DNA of 64,000 nucleotides from Sulfurospirillum cavolei (GTDB lineage Bacteria > Campylobacterota > Campylobacteria > Campylobacterales > Sulfurospirillaceae). Below are positions 16,765 through 25,184 of this stretch, one piece after another (the stretch's first letter is position 1; each line of letters opens with the position of its first letter). The stretch lies in the NCBI RefSeq assembly GCF_000813325.1, contig NZ_BBQE01000012.1; one strand, given 5' to 3'. The translations under genes were made by a program, and so were the position numbers. The notes under the pieces are model-generated. The model saw only the letters and a program-made list of their open reading frames with translations. It was not told the origin of the DNA and ran no database searches.

Positions 16765-17049
16765 GTGAATCCTAAAAAAACTAAAGTAGATCCTGCGGCG
16801 AAAGCTCAAGACGAGACGAAAGATCAAGACGAAACGAAAGATCAAGACGAAACGAAAGATCAAGACGAAACGAAAGATCAAGACGAAACGAAAGATCAGG
16901 ACGAGACCAAAGATCAAGTTTCCTACATTGCAAAGCGTCCTTTTCTCCGTGCAGGGAAAACGTATGCGGTCGGCGAAGATGCCACGGGGCTATTTGATAA
17001 AGATGAAGCAGAACGCCTTTTGAAAGCAGGCGTAATCGAAAAGGCATAA
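16765..17049 (+). CDS. Head-region protein with a hexapeptide repeat arm
   Basis: A 94-residue protein starting at GTG 16765 (AAAAGGAGG upstream). Residues 15-50 are six copies of Q-D-E-T-K-D. A compact C-terminal segment follows (Y-I-A-K-R-P-F-L-R-A-G-K-T-Y-A-V-G-E to E-A-E-R-L-L-K-A-G-V-I), which resembles small phage head or completion domains. The repeat is probably a flexible charged tether. Copy number should vary by slippage. Confidence 0.55.
   Translation: MNPKKTKVDPAAKAQDETKDQDETKDQDETKDQDETKDQDETKDQDETKDQVSYIAKRPFLRAGKTYAVGEDATGLFDKDEAERLLKAGVIEKA
16807..16914 (+). repeat. 18-bp tandem repeat, six copies, inside a coding region
   Basis: Six units of CAAGACGAAACGAAAGAT, the first and last with silent changes (GAG, CAG, ACC). 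The unit is in frame and encodes Q-D-E-T-K-D. The central four units are identical, which indicates recent expansion. Confidence 0.9.
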
Positions 17050-17053
17050 ACAG

Positions 17054-17404
17054 ATGGCAGCAGTAGTAACACCCGATACGGTAAGAACCTTCCACCCCCT
17101 TGGAGGGGTAAAAGATGAAGAGATTACCGCACATCTTAACACCGCAACACGGGACTTCGCAAAAACAATCTTTGCGGATGAACAAGATGAAATTGAGGCG
17201 ATCTGCTGCCAAACGATCTACTACGTTATCCCCTTGCTTTGGGCGAAGGGTATGAATAACTTTGCAGGCTATGAGACGGTCTATTCCTCCGCCTCTGATA
17301 TTGAGAAAATGCAAAAGACGTGGAAAGCGCGGGCGGACGCGGCGGTTAACCGAGGGGTTACTGCTACGCCTGCAAGCGGGAAACTAAAATACGGAGCGGT
17401 GTAA
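17054..17404 (+). CDS. Head-tail connector-like protein
   Basis: A 116-residue protein beginning V-T-P-D-T-V-R-T-F-H-P-L, with I-T-A-H-L-N-T-A-T-R-D-F and a helix through C-C-Q-T-I-Y-Y-V-I-P-L-L. The size, helical pattern and position (after capsid, before minor tail genes) match gp6/DUF1320-like connector proteins. The match is approximate. Confidence 0.5.
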   Translation: MAAVVTPDTVRTFHPLGGVKDEEITAHLNTATRDFAKTIFADEQDEIEAICCQTIYYVIPLLWAKGMNNFAGYETVYSSASDIEKMQKTWKARADAAVNRGVTATPASGKLKYGAV

Positions 17405-17718
17405 TGCTGTACAACGAAACCGAAGCGATAGAAGAGATCAAAACGCTGATCACAACAAAAACAACCAAGGCGGAACGAGAATATGAACTCTTCGTCGCAA
17501 GCAGGGAGCGAATAAATGCCGGAGAGTACAAAGCAAACGTTACTGCACGTTTTGCACTAGACGGGCTTGATGCCGAAGCCTTAACTAAAGAGTTTATGAA
17601 GCTTTTTATTTACGGTTTTGAGATCGTCTTCGTGAGGTCGTACACCGCGATCCTTGCTGAAAAAAACTTAAGAGTCGTCGACTTTATACTCGAAGCGACT
17701 ATCGCGCTTGAAAACTAA
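17404..17718 (+). CDS. Hypothetical virion-region protein
   Basis: A 104-residue protein overlapping the preceding stop by one base. It is helical at both ends (E-A-I-E-E-I-K-T-L-I and A-L-T-K-E-F-M-K-L-F-I-Y). By position it could be a head-tail joining or tail terminator protein; a small alpha/beta fold is plausible. No family recognised. Confidence 0.45.
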   Translation: MLYNETEAIEEIKTLITTKTTKAEREYELFVASRERINAGEYKANVTARFALDGLDAEALTKEFMKLFIYGFEIVFVRSYTAILAEKNLRVVDFILEATIALEN

Positions 17719-17728
17719 GGGGTAATAT

Positions 17729-18121
17729 ATGAATTTTAGCAGTATTGAAGAGGCTATTAAAGTCGCTAAAACACTTGTGTACGCGATCATTGCGCTTTTA
17801 CTCGTTATCGTATTTTTAGGCTTTATCGTTTATGTGCGCGGTAATACGATCGACAAATTAAACCTTAGTTTAACTTCTAAAGCGTCCGAGATCTATGCAC
17901 TTAAAGCACAAAAGGTAACGCTTACCTCTGCGCTTTCTGCGCAAACGAGCGAAGTTGAAAAAAACAAGATCGATCTCAAAAAGGCGCAAGAAGATCTTGC
18001 GACCCAGAAACCGCAGATCATTATGCGCTATAGAACGCAAAAACTCGATGCAAACGCCACGTGCGAGGCACAATTAAACGACATTAAACAAACGCTGGAG
18101 GTTTACCATGCAAACCGTTAA
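17729..18121 (+). CDS. Inner-membrane spanin-like protein (Rz-type)
   Basis: A 130-residue protein with one transmembrane helix (about residues 17-36, A-I-I-A-L-L-L-V-I-V-F-L-G-F-I) and a long periplasmic coiled coil (about residues 45-105). This is the layout of an i-spanin that fuses inner and outer membranes at lysis. A lipoprotein gene overlaps its 3' end in another frame, as in Rz/Rz1 pairs. It is far from the endolysin, which is on the other strand. Confidence 0.65.
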   Translation: MNFSSIEEAIKVAKTLVYAIIALLLVIVFLGFIVYVRGNTIDKLNLSLTSKASEIYALKAQKVTLTSALSAQTSEVEKNKIDLKKAQEDLATQKPQIIMRYRTQKLDANATCEAQLNDIKQTLEVYHANR

Positions 18122-18407
18122 ACGCACGATTCGCCCTTTTATTAAGGCTTTGTGCTATGCCTTGCTTTCACTTTGGGCGTATTTGCTTATCGGGGTTGCG
18201 GTGCTTTTATTAAACGGATGCGGCGCAAAGCCGGAGATCGTCTATATTGAAAAGCCTGAACCTTACGCAGTCCCTACAAAGTGCAACTTGACCTTGCCTA
18301 AAAAAATGCCTAAAACGGGGGTCGTCGGGCAAGACGTCCAAAATGTCGCAATCGATGCCGACATTGCCCGTGACGTAGCCCGAAAATGTGGAGCACAGGA
18401 TGAATAA
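18108..18407 (+). CDS. Outer-membrane spanin-like lipoprotein (Rz1-type)
   Basis: A 99-residue protein overlapping the Rz-like gene by 14 bases. A hydrophobic signal is followed by the lipobox L-L-N-G-C near residue 38, then a Pro-rich stretch (E-K-P-E-P-Y-A-V-P-T) as in o-spanins. The first 20 residues are basic and unusually long for a signal peptide. Confidence 0.65.
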   Translation: MQTVKRTIRPFIKALCYALLSLWAYLLIGVAVLLLNGCGAKPEIVYIEKPEPYAVPTKCNLTLPKKMPKTGVVGQDVQNVAIDADIARDVARKCGAQDE

Positions 18408-18693
18408 CGAAAAATTAACGTTTTGGGCATGGTTTGTCTTTGTCGCGTTTATTGGGGCGATCTTGGGATATTTTACAAAGAACAAAGAGCCCGTGAGCAA
18501 AGTCGAACGACTTAAAGGGCTTGCTATCGGCGTAACGACCAGCATGTTCGCGGCATACGTAATGTTTCAGATTGCTTTTTTCTATTTTCAGAATGAAAAC
18601 GTAAGCGTTGCGATCGCTGGCGTTGCGGCATGGATGGGAGCGGATGCGTTTTTAACGCTAGAAAAAATTATTACAAACACACCTAAAAAATAA
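18400..18693 (+). CDS. Holin-like membrane protein
   Basis: Starts at ATG 18400, overlapping the spanin stop; an upstream GTG at 18388 is less likely. It has 97 residues and three hydrophobic segments (about 6-24, 45-62 and 68-84). The final G-V-A-A-W-M-G-A-D-A-F-L-T-L helix resembles LydA-type holins. Clustered with spanin-like genes, it is the best holin candidate of the phage, though the minus-strand membrane proteins compete. Confidence 0.55.
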   Translation: MNNEKLTFWAWFVFVAFIGAILGYFTKNKEPVSKVERLKGLAIGVTTSMFAAYVMFQIAFFYFQNENVSVAIAGVAAWMGADAFLTLEKIITNTPKK

Positions 18694-18702
18694 GGAAAAA
18701 TC

Positions 18703-19620
18703 ATGGGCGGAGTATTGAGTCGAGTAAGCGTCGTCGTCGGGCTTGAGACAACGGCGGGGACATACGCAACACCTAGCGAAGTTATTAAAGTCGGCGAAAT
18801 GGTTCTGCCTAACGCCGAGATGGATACCGTCGAAGATACGAATTTTAGCTTTTTTGGCGGTATGAACGACACGATCGTGATCGCAGACTGGGCGAAAGGC
18901 ACGTTTGACATTCCGATGTCGCTTTATAAGAGCCTTTCTTACTATACGACCTTGTTCGCTATCTGCAATCTTAAAAAAACGGCGGTAACGACTCCTTTCG
19001 CCGGATTTTCGTTTACCCCCGAAACGCATGCAACCTCGACGGCTTCGATCGATCTCGTTATGCCGGATCGCAAGTTTAAGTACCAAGGCGCAAAAGCAAG
19101 TTTCAAGCTTGCAGGAAAAGTCGGGGACAAAGTAACCGCAACCTTTAGCATTAACGGCTCTTTCGTCGAAAGGCTCATCGCCGCACAGACGATCGTCGAC
19201 ACGCCGCGTGATGAAGTGATGATCGTCCGCCGATTAGGCGGCATGAGCATTAACGGCGTCGAAATTAACCTAAGCGAGTTCGAGTTCGACATGGGAAGTA
19301 CGATCAATCAGCAAAAATTTACAAACGTAGGGGAGTTTTTTTTAGCGGATTATGCCCCTAAATTAACGCTTAAAACCCGTTTGGAAAATGCCGGAGCCGA
19401 CGGTTTTACCGAGCTGCTCTCCGGAGAAGCGATGGAATTTGTTTGCGACCTAAAAGATACAGAGGGCAACATCGTTTGGCGTTTTGTCGTACCCAATGCC
19501 AAAATGAGTAAACAACCCGACTACGAAGACAGCGACGGTATCTTTGTTATCAGCAGAGAGTATAACGCCGTAAGCACAAACGGCGATGACAATTTTACGC
19601 TTTACCATTTTACGCATTAA
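18703..19620 (+). CDS. Major tail tube protein
   Basis: A 305-residue beta-rich protein. It has the pattern of siphophage tail tube subunits: an N-terminal V-S-V-V-V-G-L-E-T-T-A-G-T-Y-A-T-P-S-E, a central two-sheet core and a C-terminal V-I-S-R-E-Y-N-A-V motif. It stands directly before the frameshifted chaperone genes and the tape measure, the canonical order for tube proteins. Confidence 0.7.
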   Translation: MGGVLSRVSVVVGLETTAGTYATPSEVIKVGEMVLPNAEMDTVEDTNFSFFGGMNDTIVIADWAKGTFDIPMSLYKSLSYYTTLFAICNLKKTAVTTPFAGFSFTPETHATSTASIDLVMPDRKFKYQGAKASFKLAGKVGDKVTATFSINGSFVERLIAAQTIVDTPRDEVMIVRRLGGMSINGVEINLSEFEFDMGSTINQQKFTNVGEFFLADYAPKLTLKTRLENAGADGFTELLSGEAMEFVCDLKDTEGNIVWRFVVPNAKMSKQPDYEDSDGIFVISREYNAVSTNGDDNFTLYHFTH

Positions 19621-19630
19621 GGATTGAACT

Positions 19631-20164
19631 ATGATCGAGACACGCTTTGAAGTACCCGTAACTATAAATGGAGAGGTTTTTAACGTAACCGTTAGAGAAC
19701 TGCGCCCCGCCGAAAAAAAGGCACTTGAAAAAATCGGGGAAGAACAAAAAAGCCTCTTAGAAGAGCAAAGCGCGAAAGAGCGAAAGAGCGAAGAAAACGC
19801 AATCGCATTGCAAGAAGCGCAACATGCTCTCGAGGTAACCCGGGAAATGTTAGAGCTTGTTGAGCTTAAAGATAAGCTCGCTTTATTTATCGAAATAAAA
19901 AAGCTCGGCTTTGAAATCGGAAGGTTAAAACGAGAACGTCTAAGCCTAGAGCGTTCTGATCTTACAAAAGCCAACGATGCGTTAGAGCGCATTTATAAAG
20001 AGAAGTTTAACTTTATTATCGGCGGCGATAACAAAGAAGCTTTAAAAAACACAATTGAAGAGTGTAACGTTAGCTACCAAACGGTCTTTGCGGAGATTAA
20101 CGCAGAGATCGAGGAGCAAACTAAAAAAAAGTTGAACGCCTCGGAAGATGGGCAGAACAAGTAG
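19631..20164 (+). CDS. Tail assembly chaperone, short (G-like) product
   Basis: A 177-residue protein. The first 45 residues form a small beta domain (F-E-V-P-V-T-I-N-G-E-V-F-N-V-T-V-R-E), and the rest is a charged coiled coil. It ends shortly after a run of eight A. By position and by the slippery sequence in its 3' end it corresponds to lambda gpG, which coats the tape measure during tail assembly. The zero-frame stop is TAG at 20162. Confidence 0.7.
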   Translation: MIETRFEVPVTINGEVFNVTVRELRPAEKKALEKIGEEQKSLLEEQSAKERKSEENAIALQEAQHALEVTREMLELVELKDKLALFIEIKKLGFEIGRLKRERLSLERSDLTKANDALERIYKEKFNFIIGGDNKEALKNTIEECNVSYQTVFAEINAEIEEQTKKKLNASEDGQNK

Positions 20165-20430
20165 CTAAAAACGGGGAGCTTCCTCCTTCCGCTAAGGGGC
20201 TTGATGCAAAAACGCTTGCTCTTTACAAAGAAAGAGGCATCGCAATTTTAGAGGGAGCATACGAAGAGTTTATGGGCGCGTTGTTTCTCCGAGCTATCGA
20301 TGCCGGAGAGTATGGGTATAAAGTAAATTTTGAGATCGTACGGCTTACATGTAAAAAAGAAAAAGTTGATGTGCTTGAGACTTACGACATTTTAAACTAC
20401 ATGTGCGCAAAGGCAAATAAGGCAAAATGA
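19631..20430 (+). CDS. Tail assembly chaperone, long (GT-like) product by -1 frameshift
   Basis: At A-AAA-AAG (20125-20131) a -1 slip moves the ribosome into a frame that is open from the TAA at 20122 to TGA at 20428. The extension encodes about 100 residues beginning V-E-R-L-G-R-W-A-E-Q and containing G-I-A-I-L-E-G-A-Y-E-E-F-M-G-A-L-F-L. This frame has no start codon of its own in a suitable place, so it must be reached by frameshift. The long form would recruit tail tube subunits to the tape measure. It ends overlapping the tape measure start. Confidence 0.75.
20111..20131 (+). promoter_or_regulatory. Programmed -1 frameshift signal
   Basis: The heptamer A-AAA-AAG is in the correct phase relative to the zero frame (AAA AAA AAG). 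A Shine-Dalgarno-like GAGGAG lies 8 bases upstream, comparable to the internal stimulator at the E. coli dnaX frameshift site. I see no strong stem-loop within 20 bases downstream. Confidence 0.75.
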
Positions 20431-23333
20431 TGGACGCAGAATCTAGAATTCGTATAGCAATCAGCTCGGCTCTAAGTGCAAAAGGCCTCGATGATGCTAC
20501 GGCTTCAACCGAAAAACTTAAGCAAAAAGCAAAAGAGGCGAGCAGAGGCATAAGCGGTATTAACGATACCTTAGATATCCTCAAAAGCCGTGCTGAAAGC
20601 GTTGTCCAACCTTTGCATACCGTACAGGGTATTTTTGCGGCGTATGGTGTGGGTACGGCGGTTAAAAGTCTCATAGACATTAATGCACAATATGAAAGAA
20701 TGCAAACAGGCATTGCCGCTCTTATCGCCGTTAACGCACAAAACGAAACTTCTACGGGACGTAATGTTACGGCAGCTGAAAAGTTTGCACTTGCACAAAA
20801 AATGGCTGCCGCAGCAGTCGAAGAACTTCGCAAAGCCAATGTTGACACTCCTGCAAATTTAGAACAATTAACGGATGGTTTTCAATCTGCAATTGGTCCC
20901 GCGTTAAAACTCAATTGGACAATTGATCAAACAATTAAATATACGACCTTGATGACGCAAGCCGCCGCGGCAATGGGTATGCCGATGAACCAACTTGCAC
21001 AAGAAATGCGATCTGTTCTCTCTGGGCAAATCGACATGAACTCACAGGTCGCTCGTAATCTTGGCATTACGAATGAGCAAATTGCATTACACATTAAAAT
21101 GGGTGATACCTATGATTTTCTTCTTTCAAAATTACGAGATTTTGAGGAAGCAGGTAAGAAAATAAGAACGGATTGGGATGGAGTCACCTCTGATCTTGAA
21201 GATAGATTTGCTTCTATCCGAAAAGCAACCGGCGATAAACTTTTTGAAGCGTTAAAAATCGACTTAGCCGAAGTAAGTACGCTTTTAGAAAAAAATACCG
21301 ATCAAATCGCCGGAGAGTTTTCTAGTGCGCTCATGAGCATTTACACTAATGGCAAAAAAATTGGTGAAGGGCTTTATGAGATGCGCGACATCTTAGATAA
21401 TGTCGTCGTGGGCTATGCCGCATTTAAGGTAGGAGGGATGATCGCAACGGGGGTCGCTACCGCAACGACGGCTATTGTCGCAATGAATACGGCACTTAAA
21501 ACGGCAACGGTTGCACAACTTGCCTTTAACGTTGCGGCAAAGGCAAATCCTTACGTGCTCGGCGCGACGGTTTTAGGATCACTTGCTTATGCTACCTATG
21601 AAAGCTCCCAAGAGATCCAAGCACAAGCGGAAGCCAATACAAAATACTGGGAAAACATCGGCAAGGAGAATACCGAAAAAGCAAAAACACAAGAAGGTAT
21701 GCTCAAAACGGCGGAGGCTTACGAACTAAAGTACCAAGAGATTTTTGAAAAGACGGGGCAACGTATCGAAGCCTATAAGACGCAAGCGGAGCAACTCCGC
21801 AAGATGGCGGCTAGTGTGGGAGGGGCTACACAAGAAAAACTAAAATTTGGAGGAGCCGCAATACTCTCGGATGAGGATTCTAAAAAGCAAACACTTGAGT
21901 CTTTAAAAACTTACGAGGATTTTTATAAAAGCACAGGAGATCTTGCAACTGCTTGGGCTTCTAAAGAAGCAGAGATTCGCATGAAAAATACGACTCTAAG
22001 CGAAGCACAGTTGCAAAAACTTCTCGCCGCTGAAAAACAAGAGTACATGGATAGTGCAAAGATTACTAAAGATCGTAAAAAACTCAACGAGGACTACTAC
22101 GACTATATCGCCGATCTGAGTAAAACTTCCACGCAAGATAAAGTCGATCAAGAAATTTTAACGGAAGCCTACAAATACCAAAAGTTCCTCGATGAGCATA
22201 AGCTTACCCTTGAACAAAGAGAAGCACTTGAGCGTGCGTTTACGGGTGCAATAGAGCGCATACAGACGGATGGGCAAAAAGAGAGCCTTAAAAAGCAAGA
22301 AGATGCCCTTTTGGAATACTACAAAGCGATCGGGAATACGACTAAAGCCGCAGAGATCGAACTTAAACGGTACGAAGAGTCCCTAAACGACGTTAGAGAT
22401 CTTACGTCGACGCAACGCGCCGAGATGATTGCGGCAAAAGAAACGGAGATCGAACGAAAGCGTCTTGTCGAACAGCTTGAGCTTAACGAAGAATACTACA
22501 CCGCTATCGGCGACAAAGCAAATGCTAGCGTGATCGCGCAAGAGAAGTATTTTAACAACCTTCTACTAAAGGGTAAATCTGTCGCCGAAGCAACGGAGAT
22601 GGCATACGGACAAGGAACAAAAACGAGTAACTACGACACGATGTACTCGTCCGTCGGGCTCGATACGGGATTAGCCGGACAACTTGCCGATCGCCTTAAA
22701 GCGGTAGAGACGTTTCAAACGGCAGAGCGAAGTCGCATACAGGCGCATTACGCTCTTTTAGAGCAAGATGAACAAACGCACACCGCAAAAATGGCAGAAC
22801 TTTCGCAGATGGAATTCCAGTCCAAACTTGCAACCGCGGGGGCGGGATTCGGTTCTCTCGCTTCGTTAGCAAAAGCTTTCTACGATGCGAGTGACGGGCA
22901 AAATAAAACGGCGTTACGTGCTTATCAAGCGTTCTCCGTCGTGCAGGCGATGATTAGTACCTATACCGCCGCGGCAAGTGCTTACGAAAAAGGCGTCACG
23001 CTAGGCGGCCCGCCTTTAGGTGCGGCGTTTGCCGCAGTAGCGGTCGCGCAAGGTATGGCACAAGTCGCGATGATCAAAGCGCAAAAGTTCCACACGGGTG
23101 GTTTCGTAACGGGTACGACGGACGAAGTTCCGGCAGTTTTACAGCGCGGTGAAGGCGTGCTGAGCCGAAAAGGCATGCAAAATCTCGACGCTCTTAACCT
23201 TGGAAAGCAAAGCAGCTCCGGCGCATCGCCGCAGATTACGATCGTTAACAGTATCGACCCTTCTATTATGGAGCAATACGTAACTTCTAGAAGCGGTCGA
23301 AAAGTTATTAAGAACATTATAAACGGGAGCTAA
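20427..23333 (+). CDS. Tail tape measure protein
   Basis: A 968-residue protein with the usual composition: Ala/Lys/Gln-rich helices, a coiled coil at about residues 390-470 and 620-720, and a hydrophobic segment at about residues 325-395 (V-V-G-Y-A-A-F-K-V-G-G-M-I-A-T-G-V-A) likely involved in membrane passage. The C-terminal domain has G-G-F-V-T-G-T-T-D-E-V-P-A-V-L-Q-R-G-E, a signature common in tape measures. By the usual proportion of 1.5 angstrom per residue the tail would be roughly 145 nm long (inference). Confidence 0.85.
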   Translation: MMDAESRIRIAISSALSAKGLDDATASTEKLKQKAKEASRGISGINDTLDILKSRAESVVQPLHTVQGIFAAYGVGTAVKSLIDINAQYERMQTGIAALIAVNAQNETSTGRNVTAAEKFALAQKMAAAAVEELRKANVDTPANLEQLTDGFQSAIGPALKLNWTIDQTIKYTTLMTQAAAAMGMPMNQLAQEMRSVLSGQIDMNSQVARNLGITNEQIALHIKMGDTYDFLLSKLRDFEEAGKKIRTDWDGVTSDLEDRFASIRKATGDKLFEALKIDLAEVSTLLEKNTDQIAGEFSSALMSIYTNGKKIGEGLYEMRDILDNVVVGYAAFKVGGMIATGVATATTAIVAMNTALKTATVAQLAFNVAAKANPYVLGATVLGSLAYATYESSQEIQAQAEANTKYWENIGKENTEKAKTQEGMLKTAEAYELKYQEIFEKTGQRIEAYKTQAEQLRKMAASVGGATQEKLKFGGAAILSDEDSKKQTLESLKTYEDFYKSTGDLATAWASKEAEIRMKNTTLSEAQLQKLLAAEKQEYMDSAKITKDRKKLNEDYYDYIADLSKTSTQDKVDQEILTEAYKYQKFLDEHKLTLEQREALERAFTGAIERIQTDGQKESLKKQEDALLEYYKAIGNTTKAAEIELKRYEESLNDVRDLTSTQRAEMIAAKETEIERKRLVEQLELNEEYYTAIGDKANASVIAQEKYFNNLLLKGKSVAEATEMAYGQGTKTSNYDTMYSSVGLDTGLAGQLADRLKAVETFQTAERSRIQAHYALLEQDEQTHTAKMAELSQMEFQSKLATAGAGFGSLASLAKAFYDASDGQNKTALRAYQAFSVVQAMISTYTAAASAYEKGVTLGGPPLGAAFAAVAVAQGMAQVAMIKAQKFHTGGFVTGTTDEVPAVLQRGEGVLSRKGMQNLDALNLGKQSSSGASPQITIVNSIDPSIMEQYVTSRSGRKVIKNIINGS

Positions 23334-23334
23334 A

Positions 23335-24186
23335 ATGGCATTTTACAGCGGTACGGCGACAGACGCTTACGATCTTCTTACTATTATAAAAACCCAAGCC
23401 GTTGCAAACGGGTGGACGCTTTTGCGCGGTACCACGACAGAGCTTATTTTGTACTCTGACGGTATGGGTGGAGAAGATAACATCTACATCGGTTTTCAGC
23501 TTTTTACCAACGGTGACGGTGTAAACATGCGTTTAAGTTCCTTTACGGGCTACGCTAATACTGGAACCTTCGCCCAACAGCCTAACTACACCGCTAACGT
23601 CTTTGTTTATTTGCATAGTGGAAATGAGCCGTACTGGTTAAACATTACCAAAAAACGCATTTTGGGTGCTGTAAAGATTTATGAGCCTTTAGACGACCTT
23701 CAAAAAAACCCCGTGTATCAAATTTTTCATAACGGGTACTTGGACGCATTCGGTGCGCCATCAACTCTACCGATGCCCTACGCCCTTGTCGGAGGCGGCA
23801 ATACGAGCACTCTTCGATGGTCAAGTGTTTCGACCGATCTTCCGGCACGCCCTATCGTTTTTACACCGTTCCCAAGGTGGGTTAAGGCGATGTCCTTAGT
23901 GCAGGGCTTTACCAACACGATGCCTTATACCGCAGATCCGGAGGGTAATCTTTTTGCGATGCCTATTACGATTTTTACAAACTACACAAACGCAACCGAC
24001 CCGTATAGTGTTACATCCGTAACCGAAAGATGCCTTATCGGCGAATTTGACGGTCTTATTAAAGTGCTTGCATCGGGAGGCATTAAAAGCGAAGACACGG
24101 TCACGATCGACTCGGTGGATTACATCGTTATTCAAAACGGTCTTAAAACTGAATTTCAAGAATATTTCGCGATAAGGAAAGTTTAA
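23335..24186 (+). CDS. Tail protein, first of a paralogous pair
   Basis: A 283-residue protein following the tape measure by one base. It begins with a helix then G-W-T-L-L-R-G-T-T-T-E-L-I-L-Y-S-D-G and is beta-rich thereafter. The next gene encodes a diverged relative with the same opening (G-W-T-I-x-x-x-S-D-S-E-L-Y-I) and a similar C-terminal V-x-Y-I-V-I strand. Position suggests a distal tail or baseplate component. No family name is certain. Confidence 0.5.
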   Translation: MAFYSGTATDAYDLLTIIKTQAVANGWTLLRGTTTELILYSDGMGGEDNIYIGFQLFTNGDGVNMRLSSFTGYANTGTFAQQPNYTANVFVYLHSGNEPYWLNITKKRILGAVKIYEPLDDLQKNPVYQIFHNGYLDAFGAPSTLPMPYALVGGGNTSTLRWSSVSTDLPARPIVFTPFPRWVKAMSLVQGFTNTMPYTADPEGNLFAMPITIFTNYTNATDPYSVTSVTERCLIGEFDGLIKVLASGGIKSEDTVTIDSVDYIVIQNGLKTEFQEYFAIRKV

Positions 24187-25184
24187 TGATTTATTCGATC
24201 ATCACCCCTGCCGACAATGCCGACTTTTTCGCACAGTTTAAAACCTTCGTTGTGAGTGTAGGCTGGACGATAGACGCGCAAAGCGACAGCGAGCTTTATA
24301 TCCATAATGGTTCGGGAAAATATTTAGGGTTTAGGCTTGGGACAATTGTTTTTAATCAATATTATACGGGAGTATTTTTTACATGTGCGATCAATAACTC
24401 TTTCGATAGTACGAAAGACTGGTTTAATCAACCCGGATCTTCGATAAACAATTTAGACCCAAACTATTTACCGGTTTACAACACTACCGTCTGCACAAAA
24501 TATCTTTCGTGTATTTATCTTGCAAACGATATTACAAAAGCTATTTTTGTTGCAGACGCACAAAATATTATTGTAAATATCAAACGTGGAAGTTATAGGC
24601 ACGATACGATTATCGTCACATCAATTTCAAAAAAAGCTTATTCTTTTGCCGATGGCGATATTATCAATAGCACACAAATTTTAAGAGCATACAGCAACGG
24701 ATGGGTGGTTGATTTTAATCAAACAATAAATATTTTTCCTTTTAACGCAGCGGTTAAGAATGTAAACACTGCCGTTGGTGGGGTAAGTTTAAAAAAGGAT
24801 GGAAAATATACGACATCTTCAGGGTTAGAGACAAACCAGCTTTTTTTAACTAATACAATGGATGGGTCATCCGTAGACTCATTGCGAAATTTAATCCCTT
24901 TTAAATATTATCCGGAAGGCATGTACAATCTTGACAGTTCTATGTATACAGGGCTAATCCCGCTCGTCGTGCCCGAATTTTTTCTTTTTAAAGACAATTC
25001 TATTGTTTACCTTGGCTCCGTTGAAAAAATAAAAATCGTTAATAGGGCAAATTTGGTTCCGGAACAAATCTTAGAATACGGAAGCAAAAAATATATTATC
25101 TTAGACTTCCTCAGGGGGAATCTTAATTACCCTAATGTCGATCTGTATTTCGCAAAATCTTATTTGGCAATAGAAGTATTATAA
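24186..25184 (+). CDS. Tail protein, second of a paralogous pair
   Basis: A 332-residue paralogue of the preceding protein, coupled by a one-base overlap. It is clearly more AT-rich and has more Ile/Asn/Tyr than its partner, which suggests acquisition or rapid divergence of this copy. The family-like N-terminal 50 residues and C-terminal 35 residues are retained, while the middle is unrelated. It may carry a variable exposed domain. Confidence 0.45.
   Translation: MIYSIITPADNADFFAQFKTFVVSVGWTIDAQSDSELYIHNGSGKYLGFRLGTIVFNQYYTGVFFTCAINNSFDSTKDWFNQPGSSINNLDPNYLPVYNTTVCTKYLSCIYLANDITKAIFVADAQNIIVNIKRGSYRHDTIIVTSISKKAYSFADGDIINSTQILRAYSNGWVVDFNQTINIFPFNAAVKNVNTAVGGVSLKKDGKYTTSSGLETNQLFLTNTMDGSSVDSLRNLIPFKYYPEGMYNLDSSMYTGLIPLVVPEFFLFKDNSIVYLGSVEKIKIVNRANLVPEQILEYGSKKYIILDFLRGNLNYPNVDLYFAKSYLAIEVL

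Noticed and set aside
16807..16914. CRISPR-like short repeats
   Set aside because: The units are contiguous and in frame with no spacers; they are a coding tandem repeat.
16781..17314. Minus-strand frame with repeated R-L-D-L-S-F
   Set aside because: It is only the antisense of the Q-D-E-T-K-D repeat and has no start signal of its own.
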